Origin: Blastocatellia bacterium
GTDB taxonomy: Bacteria > Acidobacteriota > Blastocatellia > UBA7656 > JADIYM01
Length of the DNA: 29,368 nt
Reading direction: 5' to 3'
Assembly (NCBI GenBank): GCA_016705245.1
Contig: JADIYM010000032.1
Location: 1-29,368 of the forward strand
The notes beneath the pieces are model-generated. The model did not search any database. It worked only from the letters and a program-made list of their open reading frames with translations, and was not told the origin of the DNA. How positions within the stretch are numbered: the first letter of the stretch is position 1; each line of letters begins with the position of its first letter. This document shows positions 1-8,093 of the stretch, piece by piece. A program made the position numbers and the translations under genes.

Positions 1-120
1 ACCTCGCATTCGGCCTCGAATCGCCCGCAATCGGGTATCATCACCGGCGCTCGCATCCTGAGTCGCCCGATTGACGGTTGGCTCGATCGAATGCCCGGAA
101 CGCATCCACGGAAACCGCCA
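1..120. other. Window edge upstream of the pduS-like gene, unassigned
   Basis: No gene can be assigned here. The frame of the downstream gene is open through the whole segment, but its codons look non-coding and it contains no family sequence. The other two forward frames end at TGA codons at 59-61 and 72-74, so either could be the tail of an upstream gene. Because pduS and pduT usually sit late in long BMC operons, an upstream operon member ending here is plausible, but this is inference. Confidence 0.3.
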
Positions 121-1434
121 ATGAACCTCGAAGAACTCGTACGCAACGCCGGAGTCGTTGGCGCCGGAGGCGCCGGATTCCCGGCGCACGTGAAGGCAAG
201 GGCCCGCGTTGAATTCATTCTCGCGAACGGCGCCGAGTGCGAGCCGCTGCTGCACAAGGACTACGAGGTGATGGTCAACAACGCACGCGCCGTCGTCGAC
301 GGAGTGCGCCTCTTGATAAACGCAACCGGAGCGCGCGAAGGCATCATCGGCATCAAGGAGAAAAACGCCCGCGCCATCGAAGCCGTCCGCGACGCGATCG
401 ATGGCGACGACGTGCGCCTTCACCTGCTCGGCGATTTCTATCCTTCCGGAGACGAATACATTCTCGTCTACGAAGCCACGGGCCGGCTAATTCCTCCCCA
501 GGGCTTGCCGCTCGACGTCGGCATCGTCGTCAACAACGTCGAGACCCTCGTCAACATCTCGGCAGCCGCCGCCTCGTCGCCGGTCACGCGCAAGTTCATC
601 ACGGTTGCTGGCGCGGTCAACCGCCCGACGACGATGGTCGTTCCGATTGGCACGAGCTTCCGCGACGTGATCGCCGCAGCGGGTGGAGCGAGTGTCGCCG
701 ACTTCGCCGTTTTCGTGAGTGGAATAATGATGGGCAAGCTCGAATTCGACCTCGACCTGCCGATCACGAAGACCTGCGCGGGCCTCGTCGTCCTGCCCGT
801 CGCGCACACGCTCGTGCGTCGCAAGGGTCAGCCCGAACAGACGATGCACCGCATCGGCAAGTCGGCCTGCGACCAGTGCAGCTACTGCACGGAGCTCTGT
901 CCGCGCTTCACGCTCGGGTACGACGTCCAGCCACACAAGGTCATGCGCAGCCTCAGTTTCACTGCGACTGGCGAAAACGTCTGGAACCAGTATGCGTCGC
1001 TTTGCTGCGGGTGCGGCATCTGCACGCTCTACGCATGTCCTGAGGAGCTCTTTCCAAAGGAAGCCTGCGACAAGGCGAAGCGCGACCTGAAGGCCGCCGA
1101 TATTCACTGGACCGGTCCGAAGGAAGTCACGCCCCACCCGATGTACGAGTACCGGCGGACGCCGCTCAAGCAACTCGTGGCAAAGCTCGGGATCGAGGAG
1201 TACGACGTGCACACGCCGTTCGACGCCACGGGACCCTCGCCGGAGCGGGTGGCGATTCCGCTGGCGCAGCACATTGGAGCTCCGTCCGTTGCCGTGGTCC
1301 GGGCGGGCGAATCCGTCCGCGCGGGTCAGCTCATCGGAGAGATTCCGGATGGACAGCTTGGCGCCCGCGTACACGCCAGCATCGATGGACGGATCGAGTC
1401 GGTCGGGGAAAACGTCGTCATCGCGAGGGCATGA
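121..1434 (+). CDS. pduS: PduS-like cobalamin reductase / RnfC-type Fe-S flavoprotein of a bacterial microcompartment
   Basis: The 437-residue product matches the usual PduS length. Family members carry FMN and two [4Fe-4S] clusters and pass electrons from NADH toward cob(II)alamin inside the microcompartment. A glycine-rich NuoF/RnfC nucleotide-binding motif (GAGGAGFP, residues about 14-21) opens the protein. Two ferredoxin-like cysteine groups follow: CxxCxxCxxxC at 250, 253, 256 and 260, and CxxCxxCxxxxC at 295, 298, 301 and 306. The C-terminal part (after about 370) resembles an SLBB or barrel-sandwich region. I chose the ATG at 121 because the family sequence MNLEELV starts there; an in-frame ATG at 91 would add ten proline-rich residues without a better ribosome site. 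The stop overlaps the start of the pduT-like gene (ATGA), so the two are translationally coupled. Whether the enzyme core is a diol dehydratase or something else cannot be told, because the rest of the locus lies outside the window. Confidence 0.85.
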   Translation: MNLEELVRNAGVVGAGGAGFPAHVKARARVEFILANGAECEPLLHKDYEVMVNNARAVVDGVRLLINATGAREGIIGIKEKNARAIEAVRDAIDGDDVRLHLLGDFYPSGDEYILVYEATGRLIPPQGLPLDVGIVVNNVETLVNISAAAASSPVTRKFITVAGAVNRPTTMVVPIGTSFRDVIAAAGGASVADFAVFVSGIMMGKLEFDLDLPITKTCAGLVVLPVAHTLVRRKGQPEQTMHRIGKSACDQCSYCTELCPRFTLGYDVQPHKVMRSLSFTATGENVWNQYASLCCGCGICTLYACPEELFPKEACDKAKRDLKAADIHWTGPKEVTPHPMYEYRRTPLKQLVAKLGIEEYDVHTPFDATGPSPERVAIPLAQHIGAPSVAVVRAGESVRAGQLIGEIPDGQLGARVHASIDGRIESVGENVVIARA

Positions 1435-1991
1435 GCACAATGAAGAAGAACTCGATCGGACTTCTCGAGCTTTCGAGCATCGCCGCCGGCTACCAGGCGA
1501 GCGACGCGATGATCAAGGCCGCCAGCGTCGAGCTGCTGCTCTCGCGCTCGATCTGTTCCGGGAAGTACATGACAATGATCGCAGGAGACGTGGCTGCGGT
1601 GACCTCGGCCGTGCAGGCCGGCCGCGATGCGTGCCGCGGATTCGTCATCGACACGTTCGTCATCCCGAACGTTCATGAATCGATCTTCCCGGCGATCTAC
1701 GGATCGAACGTCGTTGGCGATCTCGAGTCGCTCGGGATCCTCGAGTCTTTCTCCGTCGCGTCGCTCATCGAGGCGGCCGACGCGTCGGCGAAGACGGCCG
1801 AGGTCAGGCTGCTCGAGATCCGGCTGGCGATGGCGCTTGGCGGGAAGGCGTTCGTGACGATGACGGGGAGCGTGTCGGCGGTGCAGGCGGCGGTCGATGC
1901 GGGAGCTCAGGTACTCGGCTCGAAGGGCATGCTGGTCAACAAGGTCGTGATCGCCGCGCCTCCGCCCGAACTCCTCTCCGAGATCGTGTGA
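1431..1991 (+). CDS. pduT: PduT-like trimeric BMC shell protein (tandem BMC domains) with Fe-S cysteine
   Basis: The product is 186 residues (183 from the ATG at 1440) and contains two BMC domains, roughly residues 8-90 and 100-180. It is therefore a BMC-T pseudohexamer subunit. PduT trimers hold one [4Fe-4S] cluster in the central pore, each monomer giving one cysteine near position 38. Here the cysteine lies in SRSICSGK at residue 42, or 39 from the second start, so the ligand is kept. This fits an electron conduit through the shell rather than a simple metabolite pore. It overlaps the pduS-like gene by 4 nt, the order known from pdu operons, where the two proteins are known to interact. 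Nothing downstream is a shell gene, so this is probably the 3' end of the BMC locus. Start choice between 1431 and 1440 is open. Confidence 0.87.
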   Translation: MSTMKKNSIGLLELSSIAAGYQASDAMIKAASVELLLSRSICSGKYMTMIAGDVAAVTSAVQAGRDACRGFVIDTFVIPNVHESIFPAIYGSNVVGDLESLGILESFSVASLIEAADASAKTAEVRLLEIRLAMALGGKAFVTMTGSVSAVQAAVDAGAQVLGSKGMLVNKVVIAAPPPELLSEIV

Positions 1992-2024
1992 AGCAGAGAG
2001 ACGACCTCTGAATCATTGCGCGAA

Positions 2025-2125
2025 GCGCCTTGGAGTGCGGCGTGAATCGCCGCTTTGGATGCTTCGAAAGAGATACGGCGGAATCAGATCCAAAGCGAAC
2101 CCGCCACTGCTCGAGTGGCGCTTGA
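2025..2125. repeat. Structured intergenic element with three nested or adjacent hairpins
   Basis: The gap between the pduT-like gene and the carbonic anhydrase gene holds three perfect inverted repeats. GCGGCG/CGCCGC (2037-2042 and 2048-2053) has a 5-nt loop. GCTTTGGAT/ATCCAAAGC (2052-2060 and 2088-2096) encloses 27 nt. CGCCACT/AGTGGCG (2102-2108 and 2114-2120) has a 5-nt loop. The wording resembles dispersed intergenic repeats I have seen in other uncultured high-GC bacteria, but I know no name for it. It could end the BMC transcript or be a mobile REP-like element. No T-run follows any stem. Confidence 0.5.
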
Positions 2126-2179
2126 CGCCGTCGGCTGCTCAAGCGATGCTGGCGGCTCGCGGGAAAGGAAGAATGATCG

Positions 2180-2809
2180 GTGATCTCAGCAAAAGAAGCC
2201 CTCGACAAGCTGATCGAGGGCAATCGTCAGTTTGTAACGAACGTACAACAAACCAAGTCGCGGACGGGTAACACGCGACGCCTTGAACTTTCGGGCGGCC
2301 AGGAGCCGTTCGCCATTCTCCTCGGTTGCTCGGACTCCCGGGTTCCAGCCGAGATCGTCTTCAATCAGGGTCTGGGAGACCTGTTCGTCATTCGCGTTGC
2401 GGGCAACATAGTCGCCCCGTCACAGGTCGGCAGCGTCGAGTTCGCGGCGGCGAAGTTCGGGACGCGCCTCGTCGTCGTTCTCGGACACACGAAGTGCGGG
2501 GCGATCAAGGCCACGCTCGATGAACTGCAGCAACCGTCGGAAGACCAGTCTCACAACATCCGGTCGATCGTCGACTTCATCCGTCCTTCTGTGGAGGGAT
2601 TGCTCGCCACTGAACTTCGGCACGACCACGAGGCACTCCTGGAGCAGGCCGTGCGCGACAATGTCCGTGTGACGGCGGACCACCTGCGTCACGGCTCGGA
2701 TGTTCTCGAGTCGCTGATCAAGAATGACGGATTGCTAGTCGTGGGCGCCGAGTACTCCCTCGATACCGGGGTCGTCGACTTCTTCGACGGTCTGCCGAAC
2801 AGTCAATGA
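2180..2809 (+). CDS. Beta-class carbonic anhydrase
   Basis: Reversible hydration of CO2 to bicarbonate. The zinc ligands of the beta class are present: Cys50 in CSDSR with the Asp52/Arg54 dyad, His103 and Cys106 in HTKCGAI. The 209-residue length is normal for bacterial beta enzymes. No signal peptide is seen, so it should be cytoplasmic. The GTG at 2180 is preferred because AGGAAG ends 8 nt upstream and the family sequence (KEALDKLIEGN) starts directly after it. Its stop overlaps the ATG of the VOC gene. It follows a BMC locus, but a structured 188-nt gap separates them, so membership of the BMC operon is not shown; there is also no obvious shell-encapsulation peptide. Confidence 0.93.
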   Translation: MISAKEALDKLIEGNRQFVTNVQQTKSRTGNTRRLELSGGQEPFAILLGCSDSRVPAEIVFNQGLGDLFVIRVAGNIVAPSQVGSVEFAAAKFGTRLVVVLGHTKCGAIKATLDELQQPSEDQSHNIRSIVDFIRPSVEGLLATELRHDHEALLEQAVRDNVRVTADHLRHGSDVLESLIKNDGLLVVGAEYSLDTGVVDFFDGLPNSQ

Positions 2810-3213
2810 CGACCTATCACCTTCGCATCGCGCGCCCGGTCAGTGATCTCGGTCGCGCGGTGCGGATGTATGGCGAAGGGCTCGACCTGCGCGTGCTCGG
2901 AAGCTTCGAGGATCACGAAGGCTTTGACGGAGTGATGCTGGGGCGCGGAGGCGTCCCGCATCATTTCGAATTCACCCACTGCCGGTCCCATGCGGTGTCT
3001 CCGTCGCCGACACGGGAGGACCTTGTGGTCTTCTATGTCCCTGATCCGATCGAATGGCAGTCGGCGTGCGCGAGAATGGAGGCTGCGGGATTCGCTGTCG
3101 TGGCGTCGTTCAATCCGTATTGGGATGTTCACGGCCGCACGTTCGAGGATCCGGACGGCTATCGCGTCGTCCTGCAGAATGCCGACTGGGTGAATCGCGA
3201 GAAGACATCGTGA
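2806..3213 (+). CDS. VOC (glyoxalase/bleomycin-resistance fold) family protein
   Basis: A 135-residue single-module protein of the vicinal oxygen chelate fold. The N-terminal HLRIARPVSDLGRAVRMY, with the following GLDLRVLG, is the usual first beta-alpha unit, and FEDPDGYRVVLQN near the C-terminus is the typical last strand carrying a metal-ligand glutamate. Substrate is not predictable: the fold serves glyoxalases, dioxygenases, epimerases and resistance proteins. The ATG overlaps the carbonic anhydrase stop by 4 nt, which suggests co-translation. The methyltransferase gene begins 27 nt after its stop. Confidence 0.85.
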   Translation: MTTYHLRIARPVSDLGRAVRMYGEGLDLRVLGSFEDHEGFDGVMLGRGGVPHHFEFTHCRSHAVSPSPTREDLVVFYVPDPIEWQSACARMEAAGFAVVASFNPYWDVHGRTFEDPDGYRVVLQNADWVNREKTS

Positions 3214-3240
3214 TGCGAGCGGCGTCGATGAACTGAACGA

Positions 3241-3843
3241 GTGAACCGGGACAGCTACAACGCCATTGCAGAGGCGTGGGACGATGCGCGGTCGAAGTTT
3301 TCGGGCCGCGAGCGCGAATATCTCGAGCAGTTCCTCGACGGATTGCCAGTTCCGTCCAGTCTGCTCGATCTCGGATGCGGGACCGGAAGGCCGATTGCGG
3401 AGTACCTGCTCGAACGCGGGAATCGGGTCACCGGTGTCGATCAGTCGAGAGAGATGCTCGCGATTGCGAGGGCCCGGCTGCCTTCCGGTACGTGGATCGA
3501 GCAGAGGATCGAGGAATTCGACTCGGCGGAGCGGTTTGACGGGATCGTATGCTGGGACGCGTTGTTCCACATCGAGCGCTCACTGCACGAGACGCTCATT
3601 CGACGGATGGCGCGGATGCTTGTGGAAGGCGGGAGGCTGATTCTCACATTCGGAGGCTCCGATCATCCGGCGTTCACGGACACGATGTTCGGAGAGACGT
3701 TCTTCTACGACTCGCATCCGCCGGAGGTCGAACTGAACCTGCTTCGAGCGGCGGGCTTCGAGTTTCTCATCTCCGAATTCACGAACGTGCCGACGGGTGG
3801 ACGGGACAAGGGAAGGTATGCGGTGGTGGGGCAGCTGACGTAG
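3241..3843 (+). CDS. Class I SAM-dependent methyltransferase
   Basis: A 200-residue Rossmann-fold methyltransferase. Motif I is LLDLGCGTGRP (residues 41-51); the acidic residue after strand 2 is in VTGVDQS; the post-motif GIVCWDALFHI matches the family's motif for strand 4. It resembles small methyltransferases acting on small molecules, but the acceptor cannot be named. The start is a GTG at 3241 with only a weak ribosome site (GAAC); the YNAIAEAWD sequence right after it is family-like and argues against a later start. It lies 27 nt behind the VOC gene and probably belongs to the same transcript. Repeat element C1 starts 17 nt after the stop. Confidence 0.88.
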   Translation: MNRDSYNAIAEAWDDARSKFSGREREYLEQFLDGLPVPSSLLDLGCGTGRPIAEYLLERGNRVTGVDQSREMLAIARARLPSGTWIEQRIEEFDSAERFDGIVCWDALFHIERSLHETLIRRMARMLVEGGRLILTFGGSDHPAFTDTMFGETFFYDSHPPEVELNLLRAAGFEFLISEFTNVPTGGRDKGRYAVVGQLT

Positions 3844-3859
3844 ATGCGCGTTACCTATG

Positions 3860-3944
3860 CGCTTTGCGAGTCCTTTGCGCCCTTGCGTTGCTCACTTCTG
3901 ACGAAAGAAGACGTTCGCGCAGAGGCGCAAAGGACCCGCAAAGG
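3860..3944. repeat. Repeat C1: imperfect inverted repeat of the GCGCAAAGG family
   Basis: The left arm (about 3860-3888) and right arm (about 3916-3944) are near reverse complements; the shared core is GTCCTTTGCGCC against GGCGCAAAGGAC. The arms consist of repeated GGCGCAAA-like octamers, as in C2 (4840-4872) and C3 (26625-26711). It begins 17 nt after the methyltransferase stop and precedes the oxidoreductase gene. It probably forms a long hairpin at the 3' end of the upstream transcript. Confidence 0.7.
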
Positions 3945-4042
3945 CCCGTGCAGTTCAGAAGCTGAACGCACGACCGACTCGCTTGACGCTGACGCCGTCG
4001 CCCGAAGATCCTTCAGGACAGTCCCGACTTCGAGGTGATCAC

Positions 4043-4828
4043 TTGAACGTACTCATCACCGGAGGCACCGGCCATCTCGGCCGGCTCATCGTCCAGCGCG
4101 CATTGGCCGCCGGCCACGCCGTTCGCATCGCGAGTCGGCGCACTCAGCCGTCAACGGCGCTCGATGGTGCATCCTGGGCCACCGTCGATCTCGGCGCAGG
4201 CCTGGGACTTCGGGAAGCACTCGAAGACATTGACGCCATCGTCCACGCCGCGAGCGACCCGAGGAACGCAGAGGTCGCCGATATCAAGGGCACGCGACTT
4301 CTCGCCGAGGCCGCACGAGACGCCGGTGTTTCGCACCTTCTATTTGTATCCATCGTTGGAATCGACCGGATTCCGTTCCCCTACTACCAGCACAAATTCG
4401 AAGCGGAACGCATCCTCGTCGACAGCGGAGTCCCACACTCGATCCTGCGCGCGGCGCAATTTCACTCGTTCATCGATCTCCTCCTGCGTTCGGCGTCCCG
4501 GCTGCCGCTCATATTTCCTGTCCCTTCCGGTTTTCACGTCCAGAGTGTCGCTACCGAAGAGGTTGCAGAACGGATAGCCGGTGCGCTGGCGGACGGGCCA
4601 CGCGGAATGCTGCCGGACTATGCCGGGCCGGAACCGATGACGCTCGACGAGGCTGCAACGGCGTGGAAAGCTGCGCGCGGCGTTCGAAAACCCACCTTCA
4701 AGCTCCCGACTTTCGGAAAGACCGCCGCCGGATTCCGCGCCGGTCACAACACGGCGCCCGACGGCGAGCGCGGATCGGTGACGTGGCGGGAATGGCTCGA
4801 TCATCCCGGGGCGAGATACGTCGGGTGA
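4043..4828 (+). CDS. NAD(P)-binding (atypical SDR / NmrA-like) oxidoreductase
   Basis: A 261-residue Rossmann protein of the atypical short-chain dehydrogenase group. The dinucleotide-binding motif GGTGHLG lies at residues 7-13, followed by the basic RIASRR that suits NADP(H). The sequence VSIVGIDRIPFPYYQHKFEAE contains a YxxxK-type Tyr/Lys (YQHK), and HSILRAAQFH is typical of NmrA/HSCARG relatives. Members reduce quinones or sense redox state; the substrate is unknown here. I place the start at TTG 4043 because GAGGTG lies 5 nt upstream and the fold starts directly after it. An upstream TTG at 3983 would add 20 residues without family similarity. Confidence 0.82.
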   Translation: MNVLITGGTGHLGRLIVQRALAAGHAVRIASRRTQPSTALDGASWATVDLGAGLGLREALEDIDAIVHAASDPRNAEVADIKGTRLLAEAARDAGVSHLLFVSIVGIDRIPFPYYQHKFEAERILVDSGVPHSILRAAQFHSFIDLLLRSASRLPLIFPVPSGFHVQSVATEEVAERIAGALADGPRGMLPDYAGPEPMTLDEAATAWKAARGVRKPTFKLPTFGKTAAGFRAGHNTAPDGERGSVTWREWLDHPGARYVG

Positions 4829-4839
4829 GCCGACCGCTG

Positions 4840-4872
4840 GCAAAGCCTCAAGGGCTCGCAAAGGCGCAAAGG
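4840..4872. repeat. Repeat C2: single-arm copy of the GCGCAAAGG family
   Basis: The stretch after the oxidoreductase stop contains GCTCGCAAAGGCGCAAAGG, matching one arm of C1 and C3, with a degenerate GCAAAGCCTC before it. No good opposite arm is visible, so this looks like a decayed or half copy. It lies in the 77-nt gap between the convergent oxidoreductase and hflX genes. Confidence 0.55.
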
Positions 4873-4905
4873 AGAAGCGGGAACCCCAGCTGTCGCCCGG
4901 CTCTT

Positions 4906-6609
4906 CTACCCCGCGACCGGCTCTTCCTCAACTGCTGCCACCTCATCCGGATGCGGCTTCATCGTCACGAACTCGCGCATCCTCTCGACGAGCGGCACGA
5001 GCGAAGCCGGCTGCAGCGCCGACACCGCCAGCGCGTTGTGCGTCCGGCACAGGTTCTCGATCGTCTCGGGTTCCACGCGATCCTTCTTGTTGAACACGAT
5101 CAACCGCGGGATCTCGGTCAGCGACAGGTCCTCGAGAATTCCATTCACCGAACCAATCTGCGCCTCGAGAGTCGGGCTCGACGCGTCGACGAGGTGGAGA
5201 AGCAGGTCCGAGCCCTCCATCTCCTCGAGCGTAGCGCGGAAAGCCACGATCAAATCCTGCGGCAGGTCGCGGATGAAACCCACCGTGTCGTTGATGATGA
5301 CTTCGCGGTCGCGCGGCAACCGCAATCGCCGACTCGTCGGATCGAGCGTCGCGAACATCCGGTTCTCGGCGAGCACGACGCTGCCCGTCAGCGCATTGAG
5401 CAGCGTCGACTTGCCCGCATTCGTGTAACCGACGATCGAGACGACCGGCAACCCGTGACGGTCGCGGTTCGAGCGCCGCGTCTTGCGGTGCTTGCGCAGA
5501 TTCTCGATCTCTCGCTCGAGCAGCGTGATGCGCTCGCGTGCGCGACGGCGGTCGACCTCGAGCTTCGTTTCGCCCGGTCCGCGTCCGCCGATGCCGCCCG
5601 CCAGGCGCGACATCTCGACGCCGGAGCCCGTCAGCCGCGGCAGCACGTATTTGAGCTGCGCCAGCTCGACCTGGATCTTTCCTTCGCGGCTCTGCGCGCG
5701 TTGCGCGAAGATGTCGAGGATCAGCTGCGTCCGGTCGACGACCTTCAGCTCCGTCGCGGCATTGATCGATCGCACCTGCGACGGCGTCAGGTCGCGATCG
5801 AAGATGATCATGTCGACGCCGAGCTGCATCGCGTGGATGAGCAGCTCCTTGAGCTTGCCGCTGCCGACGAGCGTGCGCGGATCGAGCTGATTCCGCTTCT
5901 GAACGATGGAATCGAGCACCACGACGCCCGATGACCGGGCGAGCTCTGCCAACTCGTCCATCGACTCCTTTGACTCGTCGACGTCACCCGTCGTCACGTT
6001 CACGAGGATCGCACGGTCGCGCTTGTCCGACGCGGAGCGCGTCTGGCGCGTCCGTGCGAATTCGGCCTCGAGGCTTTCGATGAGCTCGAGGAAGTCGTCT
6101 TCGAGCAGGCTCGGCGGCGTCGGCGGGAGCACCGTCCACGGCTGCGACATTCCGAGCGAGCCGTTTCCGGAAGTCCCTTCGCCGTTCGGCACGAGGTGCG
6201 CGGTGTGGACGAGCGCCGGAATGCCGTTGTCGTCCATCGTCACGGCGGCGACGAGGTCTAGCCGCAGCAGCGCGAGGTCGGTAAGGTCGTCCTGCGTCAG
6301 CTGTTCGCCACGCAGGTGAGTGTGAAGCAGACGAACGCCCCGGAAACGCGACGTGGCTGCCCGGACGCGCTTGATGTCGGGAATCTCGATCGAATTCGAA
6401 TCGCCGACCATCACCGATGCGACGTAACCGGACCGGTCGACGAGCACGCCGACCTGGCGACGAATCTCGTGCGAGAGCTCGGTCAGCTGACGCGCGAATT
6501 CCTGCGTGATGATCCGTTGTGGCTGGACGCGGCGGTCGTAGAGTTTTTCGAGACGGCGAAGGTGGTTGGGCTTGAGACCTGCGGTGTTACCAAGAACTGT
6601 TTCAGACAC
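4906..6609 (-). CDS. hflX: GTPase HflX
   Basis: A 567-residue translational GTPase that binds the 50S subunit and, in characterised species, splits stalled or heat-damaged ribosomes. The HflX N-terminal domain includes the signature GSGKLKELL, and the linker helix carries GGRGPGETKLEVDRRRAR. The G domain has Walker A GYTNAGKST (about residue 390-400), G3 DTVGF followed by the FI.DLP segment of the family, and G4 NKKD. An extra region of roughly 150 residues precedes the core, as in the long HflX form of several phyla. The C-terminus is a short acidic tail. No hfq, hflK or hflC lies nearby. It is downstream of the TldD/PmbA pair on the same strand, but repeat A1 fills the 143-nt gap, so a separate transcript is likely. 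Confidence 0.95.
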   Translation of the reverse strand: MSETVLGNTAGLKPNHLRRLEKLYDRRVQPQRIITQEFARQLTELSHEIRRQVGVLVDRSGYVASVMVGDSNSIEIPDIKRVRAATSRFRGVRLLHTHLRGEQLTQDDLTDLALLRLDLVAAVTMDDNGIPALVHTAHLVPNGEGTSGNGSLGMSQPWTVLPPTPPSLLEDDFLELIESLEAEFARTRQTRSASDKRDRAILVNVTTGDVDESKESMDELAELARSSGVVVLDSIVQKRNQLDPRTLVGSGKLKELLIHAMQLGVDMIIFDRDLTPSQVRSINAATELKVVDRTQLILDIFAQRAQSREGKIQVELAQLKYVLPRLTGSGVEMSRLAGGIGGRGPGETKLEVDRRRARERITLLEREIENLRKHRKTRRSNRDRHGLPVVSIVGYTNAGKSTLLNALTGSVVLAENRMFATLDPTSRRLRLPRDREVIINDTVGFIRDLPQDLIVAFRATLEEMEGSDLLLHLVDASSPTLEAQIGSVNGILEDLSLTEIPRLIVFNKKDRVEPETIENLCRTHNALAVSALQPASLVPLVERMREFVTMKPHPDEVAAVEEEPVAG

Positions 6610-6625
6610 GAAGGGAAGTATAGAG

Positions 6626-6748
6626 GAGAGTTGACAGGATTACAGGATTTTCAGGATTAACAGGATTCAGACTTGGTCAGAAGAAGTGCGACTCTTCACC
6701 CCAAGTAATCCTGTTAATCCTGAAAATCCTGTAATCCTGTCAACTCTC
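6626..6748. repeat. Repeat A1: perfect 42-bp inverted repeat of the ACAGGATT family
   Basis: The left arm 6626-6667 and right arm 6707-6748 are exact reverse complements over 42 nt, with an added ACTTGG/CCAAGT pair (6671-6676 and 6701-6706) inside. Each arm is built from repeated ACAGGATT-like units. It starts 4 nt after the pmbA stop and lies upstream of hflX, so on the minus strand it would form a very stable hairpin at the pmbA 3' end. Element A2 (21156-21246) is the second copy. Confidence 0.9.
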
Positions 6749-6752
6749 TTTC

Positions 6753-8093
6753 CTACACCGCGTCGGAAAGGCTCGTGAAGGTGAAGTTGTCGACCTTCAG
6801 TCCCGGCATCATCACCGAGAAGCCTCCGCCGTTGCTGCCCGTCACCCGAGCCGTCGGCGACATCGCGGCGATGTTGTTGAGCATGATCACCGGGCTCTCG
6901 TTGAACCGGAAGTTCTTGATCGCCGACTTGATCTTGCCCTTCTCGATGAGGAACGTGCCGTCGCGCGTCAGCCCGGTCAGCAGGACCGTCTGCGGATCCA
7001 CGAGCCGGATGTACCAGAACCTCGTCACCAGGATCCCGCGCTCGGTCGACGCGATCATCTCGTCGACCGACGTCTTGCCGCCTTCCATGATCAGGTTCGT
7101 CGGGAACGGCGTCGGCTCGACGTTCGTCTTCTTCGCCCAGTACCGCCCCGTGAACATGTTCGTCACGACGCCATTGCGCACGAAGTCCATCTTCCGCGCC
7201 GGCTGGCCGTCGCCCGAGAACGGCGCGCCAGGTGCAATCCGGTCGTTCGGGTCCGTGTAGAGCGACACCTGGTCGCCGAAGAACTTCTCGCCCTTGCGGT
7301 TGCCGCCACCTTTCTTAGACAGAAAACTGCGTCCCTCGTCCGCCGCCCGCGTGTTCGCGAAGAACATCATGAACGTGACTAGATCAGCGACCGCGACGGG
7401 CTCGAGGATCACCGTGTATTTGCCGGGCTCGATCGCCACCGCGTTCGCCGAGCCTTCGGCCTTCTGGATCGCCCGCGTGGCCACGGTCGCCCCGTCGACC
7501 TCGACGATCGTGTTGCCCTCGGCCGCGGCCCAGCCAGAACCGCCGCCGGTGCCGATGACCGTCCGGACCGTCGTCGAGTAGTTGGCATTCGACGCCCGGA
7601 AGTAGCCGTACATTCCCTTCGAGTTGCCGATGGCCTGGAATCCACCGCCGTTCTGCACGAAGCCCGCGGCGACGAGGTTCTTAGACTGGGCACCGGCCAG
7701 CACTGCGCTCGCGATCTTCGATCGCCATTCCGGTCCGGCATTCGCCGTCGCATCGTCCCACGCGTTCGTGACCGGGATGTACGTCTGCGGTCCGAGCAAC
7801 GGCATCGTCTCGGGATCCTCCGGCGAAAGCCTGGCGATGGCCTCGGCGGCCTTCACCGTCCGGGCGATCGAATCGTCCGTGAGCGTGTCCGTCGTCGAGT
7901 TCCCCGACCTCATCCCGTAGTAACTCGTCACCGTCAGCGTGACCTGGTCGCGGTATCCGCTGGTGGTGACCGTGTTCACTGCAAAGCGCGTGTCGCCGCT
8001 CGAACCGCCGTTGAGCGAGACTTCCGTCCCTTCGGCCGAGGCATAACTGAGCGCCTTCTCGATGATTCGCTTGGCATCTTCTTGTGAAAGCAT
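6753..8093 (-). CDS. pmbA: TldE/PmbA-type subunit of the TldD/TldE metallopeptidase
   Basis: A 446-residue protein of the TldD/PmbA family. In E. coli the TldD/TldE heterodimer trims microcin B17 precursor and degrades the unfolded antitoxin CcdA; TldD carries the zinc site, and TldE/PmbA is the partner. No HExxxH motif is present here, as expected for the TldE half. The C-terminal region has the family's ITGSNGGGF-like segment (VTGSNGGGF). The start ATG shares one base with the TGA of tldD (TGATG), so the genes are coupled. No RiPP precursor is evident nearby, so a housekeeping role is as likely as peptide maturation. Repeat A1 lies directly after the stop. Confidence 0.92.
   Translation of the reverse strand: MLSQEDAKRIIEKALSYASAEGTEVSLNGGSSGDTRFAVNTVTTSGYRDQVTLTVTSYYGMRSGNSTTDTLTDDSIARTVKAAEAIARLSPEDPETMPLLGPQTYIPVTNAWDDATANAGPEWRSKIASAVLAGAQSKNLVAAGFVQNGGGFQAIGNSKGMYGYFRASNANYSTTVRTVIGTGGGSGWAAAEGNTIVEVDGATVATRAIQKAEGSANAVAIEPGKYTVILEPVAVADLVTFMMFFANTRAADEGRSFLSKKGGGNRKGEKFFGDQVSLYTDPNDRIAPGAPFSGDGQPARKMDFVRNGVVTNMFTGRYWAKKTNVEPTPFPTNLIMEGGKTSVDEMIASTERGILVTRFWYIRLVDPQTVLLTGLTRDGTFLIEKGKIKSAIKNFRFNESPVIMLNNIAAMSPTARVTGSNGGGFSVMMPGLKVDNFTFTSLSDAV

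Noticed and set aside
4663..5934. 423-codon open frame on the + strand opposite hflX
   Set aside because: It is a high-GC antisense shadow of hflX, arginine-rich and without family features.
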